DNA of 64,000 nucleotides, taken from the NCBI GenBank assembly GCA_023053545.1, contig JAKZAN010000063.1:1-64000 (forward strand), read 5' to 3'. The position numbers were made by a program, and so were the translations under genes. Every line of letters begins with the position of its first letter. The first letter of the stretch is position 1. Below are positions 53,501 through 62,604 of this stretch, in pieces. The stretch is from Lepidurus packardi (lineage: Eukaryota; Arthropoda; Branchiopoda; Notostraca; Triopsidae). The notes beneath the pieces were generated by a model. It did no database searches and was not told the DNA's origin. It worked only from the letters and a program-made list of their open reading frames with translations.

Positions 53501-53984
53501 TTTGCAAATCTAAATTCGAATTCACAACGGCATTTTGGTTGTTGCCAACTGTTACGCCACGGGTAATGCTACCCGAAGTTGTCAATCCCTCGAAAGGCAC
53601 AAAACGTTTTAATGGGTTTTTCGAAACTTGGAATAATGTGCCAGCGTCCGTCGCTACAACTTGTTTTTCGTCGTAAATACTATATTTTTTCGTGAGAAAA
53701 TCTGGGTATAAAAAATACCGAACGGTCACGCTGTCAACCGGACGAAAATTGGGCTTGAATTCTAGAATACTTTTCTGAAAATTTATTTTATAGGCAGTAG
53801 AATCAACCAATGTTCCATTGGCGTCAAGTATCTTAAAAAAAACACTGTTGATACTGACGCTGTCTAGTTTTATGGCTAAATCGCTGGGTAAAATGCGCTT
53901 GGTTTTATAAGGCGAATTAACTTCCTGCGCAGTCGCATCAGCAGCAATACAGAGGAAAATTAGTAACAATAGTTTTTTCACCAT
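50556..53984 (-). CDS. large outer-membrane beta-barrel-like protein of unknown function
   Basis: 1142 aa with a signal peptide (MVKKLLLLIFLCIAADATAQ). A beta-sandwich N-terminal region is followed by a segment resembling part of SprA (GNLSDKVTLRASIQDSNIPL ... EFDQIFIEI), then hundreds of residues of alternating strands with aromatic ends. It finishes in VQLRAFF, an outer-membrane barrel signature ending in Phe. Probably an outer-membrane protein; substrate and partners are unknown. Located between the lipoprotein gene and lysC on the same strand, so possibly one transcript with either. Confidence 0.75.
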   Translation of the reverse strand: MVKKLLLLIFLCIAADATAQEVNSPYKTKRILPSDLAIKLDSVSINSVFFKILDANGTLVDSTAYKINFQKSILEFKPNFRPVDSVTVRYFLYPDFLTKKYSIYDEKQVVATDAGTLFQVSKNPLKRFVPFEGLTTSGSITRGVTVGNNQNAVVNSNLDLQISGNLSDKVTLRASIQDSNIPLQEGGYSQKLDEFDQIFIEIAGDKWRVRAGDLFLENRQSRFLNFNKKVQGIATSFDFGTPENKTSVFASAALVRGQYSRSTFTGQEGNQGPYKLRGPNGELYVLVISGSERVFVNGILLKRGESNDYVVDYNAGEITFTSLFPITSEMRINVEYQYAERSYTRLIAYGGVSHESEKWSIGGAVYSENDIKNQPLQQSLSEDQAQILVAAGDDIGLMNAPSAYLDSFSQNKILYQKVLLNGVEIYQYSNDAAAELYNVRFTNVGEFQGNYKLLNGNAITRIFEYIAPLSGVPQGNYEPIVRLTPPTKIQVATVHGKINPNEKTAVDFEFGLSNNDRNLFSSLDDGNNTGLAGRINAKQRIIEKRMKVDVFTNYQFAQERFRTVERLFTIEFNRDWNLLNPLGNQRLLVAGVESRLNADSISPSIGFGKYQFEKLEFSQNFSGSRHVVDLAYKIHNWNLLANGSYLDSKASESSSNFARAFGQTKYNFKKNWVGGSYRLEHNQQRLTNGALTNLSQRFSEYGAFAGRGDSTKIYVQLGYLQRANDSLQMGNLQRVNNSKSYYLRSKLIQNDKNDLSVFVNYRNLKFTDETPKNEPSLNSRIVYNGRFFKQLLSTTTSYETNSGRIAQQEFTYLEVEPGRGVYVWIDYNGNGIQELQEFEVAPFPDQAKFVRIFLPNQVFIRTHQNRLSESVTLNFAQYQNKAGLLRTLAHFYNQSSVLIDRKVRRESEDFDLSPFGTTDLNLLGLNASFRNSLFYNRGKQDHSVTYTFLSNRAKNLLSVGSQESKNASHQIQYAHLFKKTWLFGLGAKTIESSTRTANFVDNLVDRNFNIDGYQIAPKISYILSKNASFDLFYERQLKENTIGNLETLAQDRFGTSFTFASEKQLTMSGEFSLFQNKFEGNLTSPVAFQMLEGLQPGKNLVWRLLVQKNLTQFLDINLNYQGRKGEDSKAIHTGSVQLRAFF

Positions 53985-54025
53985 AAAAAATATAACGCCA
54001 TCACTTTCAGTGTAGTATAGTCGAC

Positions 54026-55279
54026 CTAGTTTTCCTTGGCCACAACTTGCATCGTTTCGCGACTCACCTGACGCAAAAGCACGGTTTTGTTGTCGGTTAC
54101 AGTTTGTGCAGCTTTATCAGTAAAATGCCGAATCGTATACAAAGACACATTTTCGTTATAAGCAACCTTAAATTTACGAGAAAGGACGTTTTTCAATTCC
54201 TGAAAATTGCCAAATTTATCATCCACACAAACAGAAAAACTGATTGCCGAATTCTGAATTAATGACACTTTCATCTTAAATTGGTGCAGCAAAGCAAAAA
54301 TCTCGCTAATGTTTTCTTCCATAATAAACGAGAAATCAATCGAAGAAAGGGATACCAGCAGTTGGTTCCGCTTCACGATAAAACACGGCATTGCTGGTTC
54401 AAGGTCGTTTCCTTTGCTGACTTTTGTGCCGGGTAATAGCGGATTGATAAACGATTTAACGAAAAGTGGAATCTCCTTTTTCTGCAAGGGTTGCAAAGTT
54501 TTCGGGTGAATCACACTCGCGCCATAAAATGCCAATTCGATTGCTTCCCGATATGAAATCTGATTCAACAGAACGGTGTTTTCAAAAAACCGCGGATCGG
54601 CATTCATCACCCCGGGAACATCTTTCCAGATCGTAACGCTTTCTGCATTTAAGCAATAAGCAAAAATCGCGGCAGTATAATCAGATCCTTCTCGACCCAA
54701 AGAAGTGGTAAAATTGTTTTCGTCAGACCCTAAAAATCCTTGGGTCACGTTTAGTATTTTTTTCTTGACATTTTTCGAAATAGTCTTCTGCGTAAGGTCC
54801 CAATTCACGTTCGCATCGCGATAATTATTGTCGGTTTTAATGAAATTGCGAACATCTAACCAGCTGGTTTTGATACCCATCAAGTTCATAAAATGCGCAA
54901 TAATTGTTGTAGAAACCAATTCCCCATATCCCACGACTTGGTCGTATACAAAATTAAAATTTGGCGATTTATTGTTCTTTAAGAAAAATTCCAAATCGGC
55001 GAATAATTTCCCTACATCAGCAAAAGCGGCATGATTTTCATCAAATAATTCCAATAAAATCTGATTGTGGTATTTTTTCACTTCCTGAACTGACGCTTGT
55101 AACGAAGCGGATTTTCCGAAATAATTGTTAATCACGGCCTCAAGCGCGTTAGTTGTTTTGCCCATTGCCGAAACCACCAATAACGTGTCTTCAAAACCAA
55201 CTTTTTGCAAAACCTCGTAAACATTTCTGATGCCAGCCGCGTCTTTAACCGATGCGCCGCCAAATTTGAATATTTTCAT
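54026..55279 (-). CDS. lysC: aspartate kinase
   Basis: First step from aspartate to Lys/Thr/Met. 417 aa. Kinase motif KFGGASVKDA at the N-terminus, GREGSDYTAA (Asp/ATP binding), WKDVPGVMNADPR, and a C-terminal pair of ACT-like regulatory segments. It is a monofunctional enzyme, not fused to homoserine dehydrogenase. Followed by the outer-membrane gene 41 bp downstream; preceded 17 bp by a GNAT gene, an operon. Confidence 0.92.
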   Translation of the reverse strand: MKIFKFGGASVKDAAGIRNVYEVLQKVGFEDTLLVVSAMGKTTNALEAVINNYFGKSASLQASVQEVKKYHNQILLELFDENHAAFADVGKLFADLEFFLKNNKSPNFNFVYDQVVGYGELVSTTIIAHFMNLMGIKTSWLDVRNFIKTDNNYRDANVNWDLTQKTISKNVKKKILNVTQGFLGSDENNFTTSLGREGSDYTAAIFAYCLNAESVTIWKDVPGVMNADPRFFENTVLLNQISYREAIELAFYGASVIHPKTLQPLQKKEIPLFVKSFINPLLPGTKVSKGNDLEPAMPCFIVKRNQLLVSLSSIDFSFIMEENISEIFALLHQFKMKVSLIQNSAISFSVCVDDKFGNFQELKNVLSRKFKVAYNENVSLYTIRHFTDKAAQTVTDNKTVLLRQVSRETMQVVAKEN

Positions 55280-55296
55280 TTTTCTACTTTTCGTAT

Positions 55297-55761
55297 TTAT
55301 TTAAATGCCGCAATGCCCTCTTCAGTCATGTGCACCACGCGCCAATCGCCTAAAACTTTCGCACCCGTTCGCTCATAAAAGTCGATAGCAGGGGTGTTCC
55401 AATCCAAAACGTTCCACTCAATTCGGCGGACATTGTCTTTTTTGCCTTGGTTGATAATCGCCGAATATAACGCAAATCCAGCGCCAGTGCCGCGCATCGA
55501 CTCGGTCACAATTAAATCTTCCAAGTGAATGGTCTTGCCTTTCCAAGTCGAATATCGGTAATAAAACAAAGCCATTCCAATGATTTGTCCGCCGTCTTCC
55601 GCAACAAAGGTCTGAAACAACGGATGCTCGCCAAAACCATCGCGAACCAAATCATCTTCGGTTACCACAACAGCTTCCGGCTCTTTTTCAAATAGTGCCA
55701 ACTCACGAATTAAAGCCAAAACCGCCGGCACATCTTCTTTTTTTCCAGGACGAATATTCAT
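55297..55761 (-). CDS. GNAT family N-acetyltransferase
   Basis: 154 aa from ATG MNIRPGKKEDVPAVLALIRE. GNAT core: HLEDLIVTESMRGTGAGFAL (acetyl-CoA loop) and RIEWNVLDWNTPAIDFYERTG, like diamine acetyltransferases. An in-frame start at 55803 would add 14 residues that are merely translated family A repeat, so it is rejected. In an apparent operon with lysC. Confidence 0.87.
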   Translation of the reverse strand: MNIRPGKKEDVPAVLALIRELALFEKEPEAVVVTEDDLVRDGFGEHPLFQTFVAEDGGQIIGMALFYYRYSTWKGKTIHLEDLIVTESMRGTGAGFALYSAIINQGKKDNVRRIEWNVLDWNTPAIDFYERTGAKVLGDWRVVHMTEEGIAAFK

Positions 55762-55777
55762 TTTATAATTTTTTTTT

Positions 55778-55876
55778 GAAGCTATTCCCGCTCTGCACTC
55801 CAATCTTTTTGTAACAGCTGTATCGTGCTAATCAACATTATTTCACAAAAAGGATTTCCGCTGCGATCGGGGCTAG
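55778..55876 (-). repeat. dispersed intergenic repeat, family A copy 3 (inverted)
   Basis: On the minus strand it reads CTAGCCCCGATCGCAGCGG, ATCCTTTTTGTG, then ACAAAAAGATTGGAGTGC and GCGGGAATAGCTTC: the same block order as at 19958 and 63724. It abuts the GNAT start. Confidence 0.75.
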
Positions 55877-55984
55877 AAATCAGATTCGAAACAAATATAC
55901 AAATCCAATAAACTATCCGTTAAAATCATTTCCAATTTAATAAAGAAAGGCGATATTTGCGAAACTAACTACAACGATATCGCA

Positions 55985-56992
55985 ATGGACGAACGCAATA
56001 GAACACTGGGTGAATTTATCATCGAGAAGCAAGAAGAATTCAAGTATTCCTCAGGTGAATTGTCAAGAATCATCAATTCCATCCGCTTGGCGGCAAAAGT
56101 AGTCAACTACAAAGTAAACAAAGCTGGATTGGTTGATATTACGGGAGCGGCCGGCGAGCAAAACATACAAGGCGAAGACCAACAAAAATTAGATGTCTAC
56201 GCAAACAATGTCTTCATCAAAACACTAACCAACCGGGAAATTGTCTGCGGAATTGCTTCTGAAGAAAACGACGATTTCATAACTGTGGAAGGAAGCGATC
56301 ACAGCCACAACAATAAATATGTCGTGCTCATGGATCCGCTCGATGGTTCATCGAACATAGACGTTAATGTTTCTGTTGGTACGATTTTTTCGGTCTACAG
56401 GCGCATTACGCCAATTGGAACACCGGTTACTTTGGAAGATTTCTTGCAGCCAGGCATCAATCAAGTTGCAGCAGGATATGTTATTTATGGTACTTCAACG
56501 ATGTTGGTCTACACAACAGGTCATGGCGTAAACGGGTTTACCTTAAATCCGGCAATCGGAACATTCTATTTGTCGCATCCAAATATGCAATTCAAAGAAG
56601 ATGGCAATATATATTCAATTAACGAAGGCAATTATGTGCAGTTTCCCAAAGGCGTAAAAGATTATATTAAGTATTGTCAATCTGAAGAAGGCGACCGGCC
56701 ATACACTTCACGTTACATAGGGAGCTTAGTGTCCGATATTCACCGCAATATAATTAAGGGCGGAATTTATATTTATCCAACGAGCAGCAAAGCCCCTAAG
56801 GGGAAACTGCGATTACTGTATGAATGCAACCCAATGGCATTTATCGCTGAACAAGCGGGCGGAAAAGCTTCCGATGGTTTTGGCAGAATTATGGAGCTAA
56901 AGCCAACCGAATTGCATCAACGTGTACCGTTTTTTTGCGGCTCAAAAAATATGGTTGACAAAGCGGAAGAATTTATGGCCAAGTACATATAA
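55985..56992 (+). CDS. fbp: class I fructose-1,6-bisphosphatase
   Basis: Gluconeogenic dephosphorylation of fructose-1,6-bisphosphate. 335 aa. Metal site [17 protein letters not shown] (Asp117-Asp120), earlier [35 protein letters not shown] and GGKASDG. A weak GATATTTG -7 box lies about 25 nt upstream. Monocistronic; terminated by the hairpin at 57008-57045. Confidence 0.95.
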   Translation: MDERNRTLGEFIIEKQEEFKYSSGELSRIINSIRLAAKVVNYKVNKAGLVDITGAAGEQNIQGEDQQKLDVYANNVFIKTLTNREIVCGIASEENDDFITVEGSDHSHNNKYVVLMDPLDGSSNIDVNVSVGTIFSVYRRITPIGTPVTLEDFLQPGINQVAAGYVIYGTSTMLVYTTGHGVNGFTLNPAIGTFYLSHPNMQFKEDGNIYSINEGNYVQFPKGVKDYIKYCQSEEGDRPYTSRYIGSLVSDIHRNIIKGGIYIYPTSSKAPKGKLRLLYECNPMAFIAEQAGGKASDGFGRIMELKPTELHQRVPFFCGSKNMVDKAEEFMAKYI

Positions 56993-57007
56993 AAAATTAG
57001 TTCATAA

Positions 57008-57045
57008 AAAAAGGCGCCAGAATTTGATAATTCTGGCGCCTTTTT
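57008..57045. terminator. bidirectional terminator between fbp and the TerB-like gene
   Basis: 17-bp perfect stem AAAAAGGCGCCAGAATT with loop TGAT and T-run on both strands. Confidence 0.92.
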
Positions 57046-57061
57046 ATTGGTAAAGTATGGC

Positions 57062-57493
57062 TTATTTGTTCATGTTCGTCATTTCATAAACGAAAGTGTC
57101 ACCATCAACATTTGCATTCACAAGCTTTAAGGCTTTATCTACAATGTAATTTGCATTTCCAGGCGTGAAACCAAGTGCAACAGCGAACTTTCTCAACAAC
57201 AATTCTTGAGCATCGCCTAAGTGCTGGTCAACATGAACCATGCGTGATAAATCATAAAGACGCTCCAAGCGCTGTGTGTGCAAATATGGAGGATTAATAG
57301 GATATTTCAAGGGGTTTTCTAAAATCTCCTCATATTCTGCTTGCGAAATATCCAGCTGTGAAGCCAATCGGTCTAAAAAGGTTTTTTCAACTTCGGAAAT
57401 ACTTCCATCGGTTAGCGCAACACGAACGATTGCTGAGAAATGGCCTTTATTTCTATTTTTAAATTCGCTATCAAATAAATCTGAAAATGACAT
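57062..57493 (-). CDS. TerB-like protein
   Basis: About 143 aa from ATG MSFSDLFDSEFKNRNKGHF. All-helical, with the TerB-type pattern VRVALTDGSISEVEKTFLDRLASQL where an acidic D-G-x-I-x-x-x-E segment could bind a divalent ion. The function outside ter operons is unknown. The in-frame ATG at 57514 lies in a promoter box, so the internal ATG is used. Convergent with fbp. Confidence 0.7.
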   Translation of the reverse strand: MSFSDLFDSEFKNRNKGHFSAIVRVALTDGSISEVEKTFLDRLASQLDISQAEYEEILENPLKYPINPPYLHTQRLERLYDLSRMVHVDQHLGDAQELLLRKFAVALGFTPGNANYIVDKALKLVNANVDGDTFVYEMTNMNK

Positions 57494-57511
57494 ACTGTAT
57501 GGTTTTATTTG

Positions 57512-57519
57512 CAAATATA
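57512..57519 (-). promoter_or_regulatory. TAnnTTTG -7 box for the TerB-like gene
   Basis: Minus strand TATATTTG, 18 nt before the ATG at 57493; it overlaps the alternative ATG at 57514. Confidence 0.5.
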
Positions 57520-57637
57520 ATTCTATTTGGCACTAGAAAAAATGTTTTTAGGCACGAACTACAACAAACACTTATTTTAATTTTGCGTTAATTTTCAAAA
57601 TAATTGTAAGTTTACATCACCCGAATAATCTTTTCTT

Positions 57638-58228
57638 ATGAACGAATTCATGATATTTTTTAAAGTTGGTTTACACCACGTACTCAACTTGTCAAGCTAT
57701 GACCATTTGTTGTTTTTGATTGCCTTAGTGGTGCCGTACACGTTTCGAGATTGGAAAAAACTACTAATATTAGTTTCGGTTTTCACGCTGGGCCACACAA
57801 CAGCACTGTTCTTGTCAGTGTTCAATGTCATTGCCACAAAAGAAAGTTTAGTCGAGTTTCTAATTCCGATTACCATAATGCTAACCGCTATTTACGGTAT
57901 CTTTTCAGGCATAAAACCACCAAAAAAGGGCGGGAATTCTGCTGCTGTTTTTATTACAGCGTTTTTCGGGATCATTCATGGTCTGGGTTTTGCCAATTAT
58001 TTTAAAGATTTGTTGCCTGGCATGCCAACGGATAAATTGATTCCGTTATTCCAATTTGCAGTTGGAATTGAGTTTGCCCAAATTTTAGTTGTACTTGGCG
58101 CGCTAATACTTGCGTACATTTGCCAAAACTTTCTAAGATTCACAAAAAGAGACTGGATTTTGGTAGCGTCTTCATTTGTCGTAGGCGTTTCCGTTACGAT
58201 GATTCTTGGAAGTGAAATATGGAAATGA
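57638..58228 (+). CDS. HupE/UreJ-like membrane protein
   Basis: 196 aa, about six membrane spans. His-rich membrane motifs GLHHVLNLSSYDHLLFL, FTLGHTTAL and FFGIIHGLGFA are typical of HupE/UreJ, a nickel/cobalt-permease-like family. The role here is uncertain as no hydrogenase or urease genes are nearby. Possible promoter TTTG (57582) with TAAGTTTA (57607-57614). It ends 11 bp before the deaminase gene. Confidence 0.82.
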   Translation: MNEFMIFFKVGLHHVLNLSSYDHLLFLIALVVPYTFRDWKKLLILVSVFTLGHTTALFLSVFNVIATKESLVEFLIPITIMLTAIYGIFSGIKPPKKGGNSAAVFITAFFGIIHGLGFANYFKDLLPGMPTDKLIPLFQFAVGIEFAQILVVLGALILAYICQNFLRFTKRDWILVASSFVVGVSVTMILGSEIWK

Positions 58229-58239
58229 TATAATTTTTG

Positions 58240-58692
58240 ATGGAACATAAGAAACTCAACAAATACGATAAGGCGTACCTTCGAATAGCTAAGGAATGGG
58301 GCCAATTGTCTTACTGCAAGCGCAAACAAGTGGGTGCGATTATTGTGAAAGATCGGATGATTATTTCCGACGGATACAACGGAACGCCCTCCGGATTCGA
58401 AAATTGCTGCGAAGACAACGATGGGCTAACCCAATGGTATGTCTTGCATGCTGAGGCAAATGCAATTTTAAAAGTAGCGCGCTCAACGCAGTCTTGCGAA
58501 GGTGCAACACTTTATATTACCTTATCGCCTTGCAAGGAATGCAGCAAATTAATACACCAATCAGGGATTAAGCGCGTTGTATATCTTCAGGGTTATCGGG
58601 ATACATCAGGAATAGATTTTTTAAAAAAAGCAGGTGTTGAGGTCGAATGCATCCCAACACTCGGGGAGGATAAAATTAATGAAAAGCAATAA
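58240..58692 (+). CDS. deoxycytidylate (dCMP) deaminase
   Basis: Converts dCMP to dUMP for dTTP synthesis. 150 aa. Zinc site His70-Ala-Glu72 (VLHAEANAI) and Cys98-x-x-Cys101 (SPCKECSKL); substrate loop GYNGTPSGF. A TTG at 58237 precedes the ATG and is ignored. It overlaps the start of the S41 peptidase gene by 14 bp. Confidence 0.92.
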   Translation: MEHKKLNKYDKAYLRIAKEWGQLSYCKRKQVGAIIVKDRMIISDGYNGTPSGFENCCEDNDGLTQWYVLHAEANAILKVARSTQSCEGATLYITLSPCKECSKLIHQSGIKRVVYLQGYRDTSGIDFLKKAGVEVECIPTLGEDKINEKQ

Positions 58693-60253
58693 AATATACT
58701 TGGCTGTTGTCATCTTTTCGTGCCTCACCGCAGGAATTTTGGTTGGAGGCATGTTAAATTTTTCCAAGAGCAAAGGAATCCAAGTTACCAGTAATCAGCA
58801 CCGCACCAAATTGAACAGTCTGATTGACTTCATTGAAAGCGAATATGTGGACGATGTGAATACTGATTCGATTGTGGATGTAACTGTCAACAATATCCTC
58901 GCAAAACTAGACCCGCACTCTGTTTATATTCCGCCATCCGAACAATCTGAAGTGGCAGAATATATGAAGGGCGATTTTGTGGGCATTGGCGTAAACTTTT
59001 ATATGTATAAAGATACCTTATCGGTTATTAAACCAATCGAAAACGGACCATCAGAAAAAGCAGGTATCAAGGCAGGAGACCGGATTTTATACGCAGGCAA
59101 AAGAAAATTGTTTGGAAAAAACATCCCAAACGACAGTTTGTTTTCAATCCTGAAAGGAGTAGAAGGTTCGGATATTGATTTGACAATTTACAGACGAAGT
59201 GACCACAAGACAGTTAAGATAACAGTTACGCGAGGCGTAATTCCAATTCGAAGCGTCGAAACTGGCATTATGCTGCCCAACCATACAGGGTATATTAAAA
59301 TTGATCGTTTCGCGGAAACCACTTACGCCGAATTTAAAAAAGAAATTACCAAATTGGAAAATGAAGGCATGAAATCATTGGTAATTGACTTGCGCGACAA
59401 TGGTGGTGGCTATATGGAAATGGCGATTGAAGTTGCCGACGAACTGCTAAAGGAGAAAGAGCTAATCGTTTTCACAAAAAATAAAAAAGGCAGAATAGAT
59501 AAAACATACGCCACGAGGCGCGGCAGTTTTGAAAATGGCAGGCTGTTCATTTTGATTAATGAAAACAGCGCTTCAGCAAGCGAAATACTTGCCGGTGCTA
59601 TTCAGGATAATGATCGAGGCACAATTGTGGGCAGAAGATCTTTTGGAAAAGGTTTGGTGCAGCGGGAAATGAGTTTTGAGGATGGATCAGCAGTACGCCT
59701 CACAGTTGCACGATATTATACCCCAAGTGGCAGATCAATCCAGAAAGGGTATGAAAAGGGAACTGATGCGTATTTTAATGATTTTGAACGGCGTTTTTCG
59801 AGTGGGGAATTGTATAAAAAAGATTCCATTAAGATTGCAGATACTTTAAAATTTAAAACCAAAAAAGGGCGAATCGTTTTTGGCGGCGGCGGCATCGTTC
59901 CTGATGTTTTTGTGCCGCTAGAAGTTGAGCACGGGCAGGAAAATTTAGCTTATATACTGCAATCCGGCTTGGTTGGACATTTCGCATTTGAGCAAATTGA
60001 CGAACATCGGAAGCAATTTACAGGAACAAATCTTCTTCAGTTTATAGCCGAAATGGATAAAACTGATAGCTGGTTTAATGCCTTTCAAAAGTATTTAAAT
60101 GAGGTTGGACTTGATATCCGAATCGGAAAAAGCAAAACATTAATTAAACGATACTTGGCAGCAGAGTTTGCCCGACAGCTTTTTGGCGAACGCGAGTACT
60201 ATGAACTGTTAATGAAGGAAGACGCGATGGTGAAAGAAGTCCTGAAAAACTAG
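58679..60253 (+). CDS. S41 family C-terminal processing peptidase
   Basis: About 524 aa from ATG MKSNKIYLAVVIFSCLTAG (signal anchor), so periplasmic. PDZ domain around PSEKAGIKAGDRILYAG; protease domain with LRDNGGGYMEMA, the catalytic Ser in NENSASASEILAG (about 299-301) and the Lys in GRRSFGKGLVQ. A helical C-terminal extension follows. Processes or degrades envelope proteins. Coupled to the dCMP deaminase gene; its end overlaps the convergent FAD gene by 4 bp. Confidence 0.92.
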   Translation: MKSNKIYLAVVIFSCLTAGILVGGMLNFSKSKGIQVTSNQHRTKLNSLIDFIESEYVDDVNTDSIVDVTVNNILAKLDPHSVYIPPSEQSEVAEYMKGDFVGIGVNFYMYKDTLSVIKPIENGPSEKAGIKAGDRILYAGKRKLFGKNIPNDSLFSILKGVEGSDIDLTIYRRSDHKTVKITVTRGVIPIRSVETGIMLPNHTGYIKIDRFAETTYAEFKKEITKLENEGMKSLVIDLRDNGGGYMEMAIEVADELLKEKELIVFTKNKKGRIDKTYATRRGSFENGRLFILINENSASASEILAGAIQDNDRGTIVGRRSFGKGLVQREMSFEDGSAVRLTVARYYTPSGRSIQKGYEKGTDAYFNDFERRFSSGELYKKDSIKIADTLKFKTKKGRIVFGGGGIVPDVFVPLEVEHGQENLAYILQSGLVGHFAFEQIDEHRKQFTGTNLLQFIAEMDKTDSWFNAFQKYLNEVGLDIRIGKSKTLIKRYLAAEFARQLFGEREYYELLMKEDAMVKEVLKN

Positions 60254-60864
60254 GCTTTTTTCTTCAAGCTGTCGTGGCTTTGCGCATGTTGGCCATCATT
60301 CCAAACCGTGAGTATATCGGTTGCGACCGCAGCGCCACTGCCAGCAGCAATAGCCAATTGGCTGCGCCACCCCGCGAGATTCCCCGCAACATAGATGCCC
60401 TCCGCAACTTTATGATCTGTGTTTTGCAATTGAATGCGGTTTTTTGCAGCTGCCGCTTTTGCATGAGGAACCACAAAATGCATTAAACCATCAATACAAT
60501 AAGTATTTGCATATCCAATTGCTACGACAATCATTGCGCTTTTGTAAGCATGTTTATTAGTGTGAACCGTAAAATTTCCAGATTCCCCTTCAATTTTAAG
60601 AACTTTTTCACCGCTTATCTGTAAAACATCGGGATATAAAGTATGCAATTGCCGCAGGCTTTCGTCCAAAAGTTCAGCGCCCGTTTTGCCGGCCGGAATA
60701 CCATAGGCGTTGTTGAAAACCGCTTCTTGAAGTGAAGAACTTTTTTGATGGGTGAGAATGGCAACACGCTTGCTAGAAGCGTATTCTTTTTTTTGTGCCG
60801 AGCCAATCACAAGTGCGCAAGAAACCCCAGCGACACCGCCACCAATGATCAGTAAATCAAACAT
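60250..60864 (-). CDS. thioredoxin-reductase-like FAD protein lacking the redox CxxC
   Basis: 204 aa from ATG MFDLLIIGGGVAGVSCAL. N-terminal dinucleotide motif GGGVAG, and a C-terminal FAD-binding GIYVAGNLAGWRSQLAIAAG. The NAD(P) domain and CxxC of thioredoxin reductase are absent, and the protein is short, so it is a small FAD-binding relative of unknown substrate. It overlaps its upstream neighbour by 1 bp (TAATG). Confidence 0.75.
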   Translation of the reverse strand: MFDLLIIGGGVAGVSCALVIGSAQKKEYASSKRVAILTHQKSSSLQEAVFNNAYGIPAGKTGAELLDESLRQLHTLYPDVLQISGEKVLKIEGESGNFTVHTNKHAYKSAMIVVAIGYANTYCIDGLMHFVVPHAKAAAAKNRIQLQNTDHKVAEGIYVAGNLAGWRSQLAIAAGSGAAVATDILTVWNDGQHAQSHDSLKKKA

Positions 60865-61061
60865 TATTTTGGTAGTTTTTCTGCTACTTTTTTTGACAGT
60901 TGGAAAATTAGCAAAATCAATATGGCGCAAATTGCTGCAACAATACCGATTAGACCAACAACATTTTCACCCTCAAACAAATTTGCGAAATCCAATTTCG
61001 TAATGTTAAATATTATAAGGCCAGCGGCCAAAACAATCAAGATGTAAGTAAAAATTTTCAT
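60864..61061 (-). CDS. small two-span membrane protein
   Basis: 65 aa, two hydrophobic helices (FTYILIVLAAGLIIFNI, VVGLIGIVAAICAILILLIF) and a basic tail. Its stop overlaps the FAD protein's ATG, so they are co-translated. No family recognised. Confidence 0.6.
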   Translation of the reverse strand: MKIFTYILIVLAAGLIIFNITKLDFANLFEGENVVGLIGIVAAICAILILLIFQLSKKVAEKLPK

Positions 61062-61100
61062 TGCTTTTAAATCAGGCTATAAATGTAGAAAAATATCGCG

Positions 61101-61676
61101 TTATGCAAACAATGCTTTAACATTCGCTGCAAATAATTTAACGGCAATTGCCAAAAGAACCACTCCAAATGCTTTTCGTATTACACCTAGACCATTTTTT
61201 CCCAGCAATCTTTCAATTTTGGCAGATGATTTTAGTACGGCGTAAACCACAATGATGTTTAGTAAAATGGCAATAATAATGTTCACGGCCTGAAACTGAG
61301 CGCGGAGCGACAACAGTGTTGTCATGGTTCCAGCTCCCGCAATGAGTGGGAATGCTATGGGAACAATTGATGCTGAGCCAGATTCTTCGTCCTTATAAAG
61401 GCGAATGCCCAAAATCATTTCCAGGGCTAAAAAGAAAAGTACAAAGGAGCCAGCCACGGCGAATGAATTGACATCGATTCCAATTAAATTAAGTAGTTCT
61501 TCGCCAACAAATAGGAATACAATCATGATAATTGCTGCGACGATCGACGCTTTTTCTGATTCGATTTTGCCGTGCTTATTGCGCAGATCCACCATAATGG
61601 GGATGGTGCCAACAATGTCAATTACAGCAAATAGTACCATGGTCACAGTGATGATTTCGCGAAAGTCTAGTTCCAT
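61101..61676 (-). CDS. MarC family integral membrane protein
   Basis: 191 aa, six spans, with the MarC patterns FAVIDIVGTIPIMVDL and VPIAFPLIAGAGTMTTLLSL. The family is often called NAAT transporters; its substrate is not established. Heads the minus-strand set at 61676-60250. Confidence 0.87.
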   Translation of the reverse strand: MELDFREIITVTMVLFAVIDIVGTIPIMVDLRNKHGKIESEKASIVAAIIMIVFLFVGEELLNLIGIDVNSFAVAGSFVLFFLALEMILGIRLYKDEESGSASIVPIAFPLIAGAGTMTTLLSLRAQFQAVNIIIAILLNIIVVYAVLKSSAKIERLLGKNGLGVIRKAFGVVLLAIAVKLFAANVKALFA

Positions 61677-61692
61677 TGTAGTTTGTTTTTGG

Positions 61693-61700
61693 CAAAATTA
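61693..61700 (-). promoter_or_regulatory. TAnnTTTG -7 box for marC
   Basis: Minus strand TAATTTTG, 16 nt before the marC ATG. Confidence 0.5.
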
Positions 61701-61807
61701 CTGCAATCCTTATGGAGGGCTGTAAATTCAACGTTAATTTAACAAAAATAGCAAAATGTTGTTTGCGATTCGGAATTATTATAGCCTGCGAGCTAATTGG
61801 CGAAATA

Positions 61808-61841
61808 TTTGTGGATGATTCATTTCAAAAAGGTACTTTTG
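61808..61841 (+). promoter_or_regulatory. promoter of the DUF3109 gene
   Basis: TTTG (61808-61811), 22 nt, TACTTTTG (61834-61841), 26 nt before the ATG. Confidence 0.6.
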
Positions 61842-61867
61842 TTGCCCGTTTATAAATCAGTATAACC

Positions 61868-62434
61868 ATGTTTCAATTAGGCAAAACCATCGTATCCGAA
61901 GACATCCTTGAAAAAGATTTTGTTTGCAATCTCACCGCGTGCAAGGGCGCCTGTTGTGTGGATGGCGATGCAGGCGCGCCATTGTCTCAGGACGAAACGG
62001 CGATTTTGGAGCAAATTTATCCGAAGGTGAAGCCATTTTTGCGCCCCGAGGGCATTGCGGCCATCGAAGCGCAAGGAACATGGGTTGTTGGCACTGATGG
62101 CACTCTAGAAACACCGCTCATTGACAATAAAGATTGTGCTTATGTGATTTTTGATCGCGATACTGCTTTATGCGGGATTGAACAAGCTTATAACCAAGGC
62201 GAAGTTGACTGGAAGAAGCCAGTTTCTTGTCATTTATACCCTATTAGAGTGAAAGATTTCTCGGAATTCGCTGCGGTGAATTACGACAAATGGGATATTT
62301 GCGATCCGGCATGTTCTTTGGGTCAGGAATTGGAAGTGCCTGTGTATAAATTCGTGAAAGAAGCCTTAATTCGCAAGTTTGGATCAGACTGGTATATGGA
62401 ATTAGAGAAGGTCGCCCAAGAGCTAAAAAAATAA
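61868..62434 (+). CDS. DUF3109 family Cys-rich protein
   Basis: 188 aa. The Cys arrangement DFVCNLTACKGACCVDGDAG, then CAYVIFD, ALCGIEQ, VSCHLYPIRV and WDICDPAC, is that of DUF3109 and could hold a zinc or Fe-S cluster. No signal peptide. The function is unknown. It is a monocistronic gene conserved in Bacteroidota. Confidence 0.88.
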   Translation: MFQLGKTIVSEDILEKDFVCNLTACKGACCVDGDAGAPLSQDETAILEQIYPKVKPFLRPEGIAAIEAQGTWVVGTDGTLETPLIDNKDCAYVIFDRDTALCGIEQAYNQGEVDWKKPVSCHLYPIRVKDFSEFAAVNYDKWDICDPACSLGQELEVPVYKFVKEALIRKFGSDWYMELEKVAQELKK

Positions 62435-62604
62435 ACACGAAATCTCCCCAAAATCAATCCCAATAAGGCTATTGTGAACCCTTGATTTTATTGCGTTTTC
62501 CACATTTGTTGCATTTGTAATAAATTGAAAAACAGCATTTTAATATTTTTAGCAAAATAGAGTCGTTGCTTTTTACGTTGTTAAAAACTATAACCGATTG
62601 TGGA

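Noticed and set aside
55762-55803. 14-residue N-terminal extension of the GNAT at 55297
   Set aside because: The codons fall in a family A repeat; the ATG at 55761 gives a normal GNAT start.
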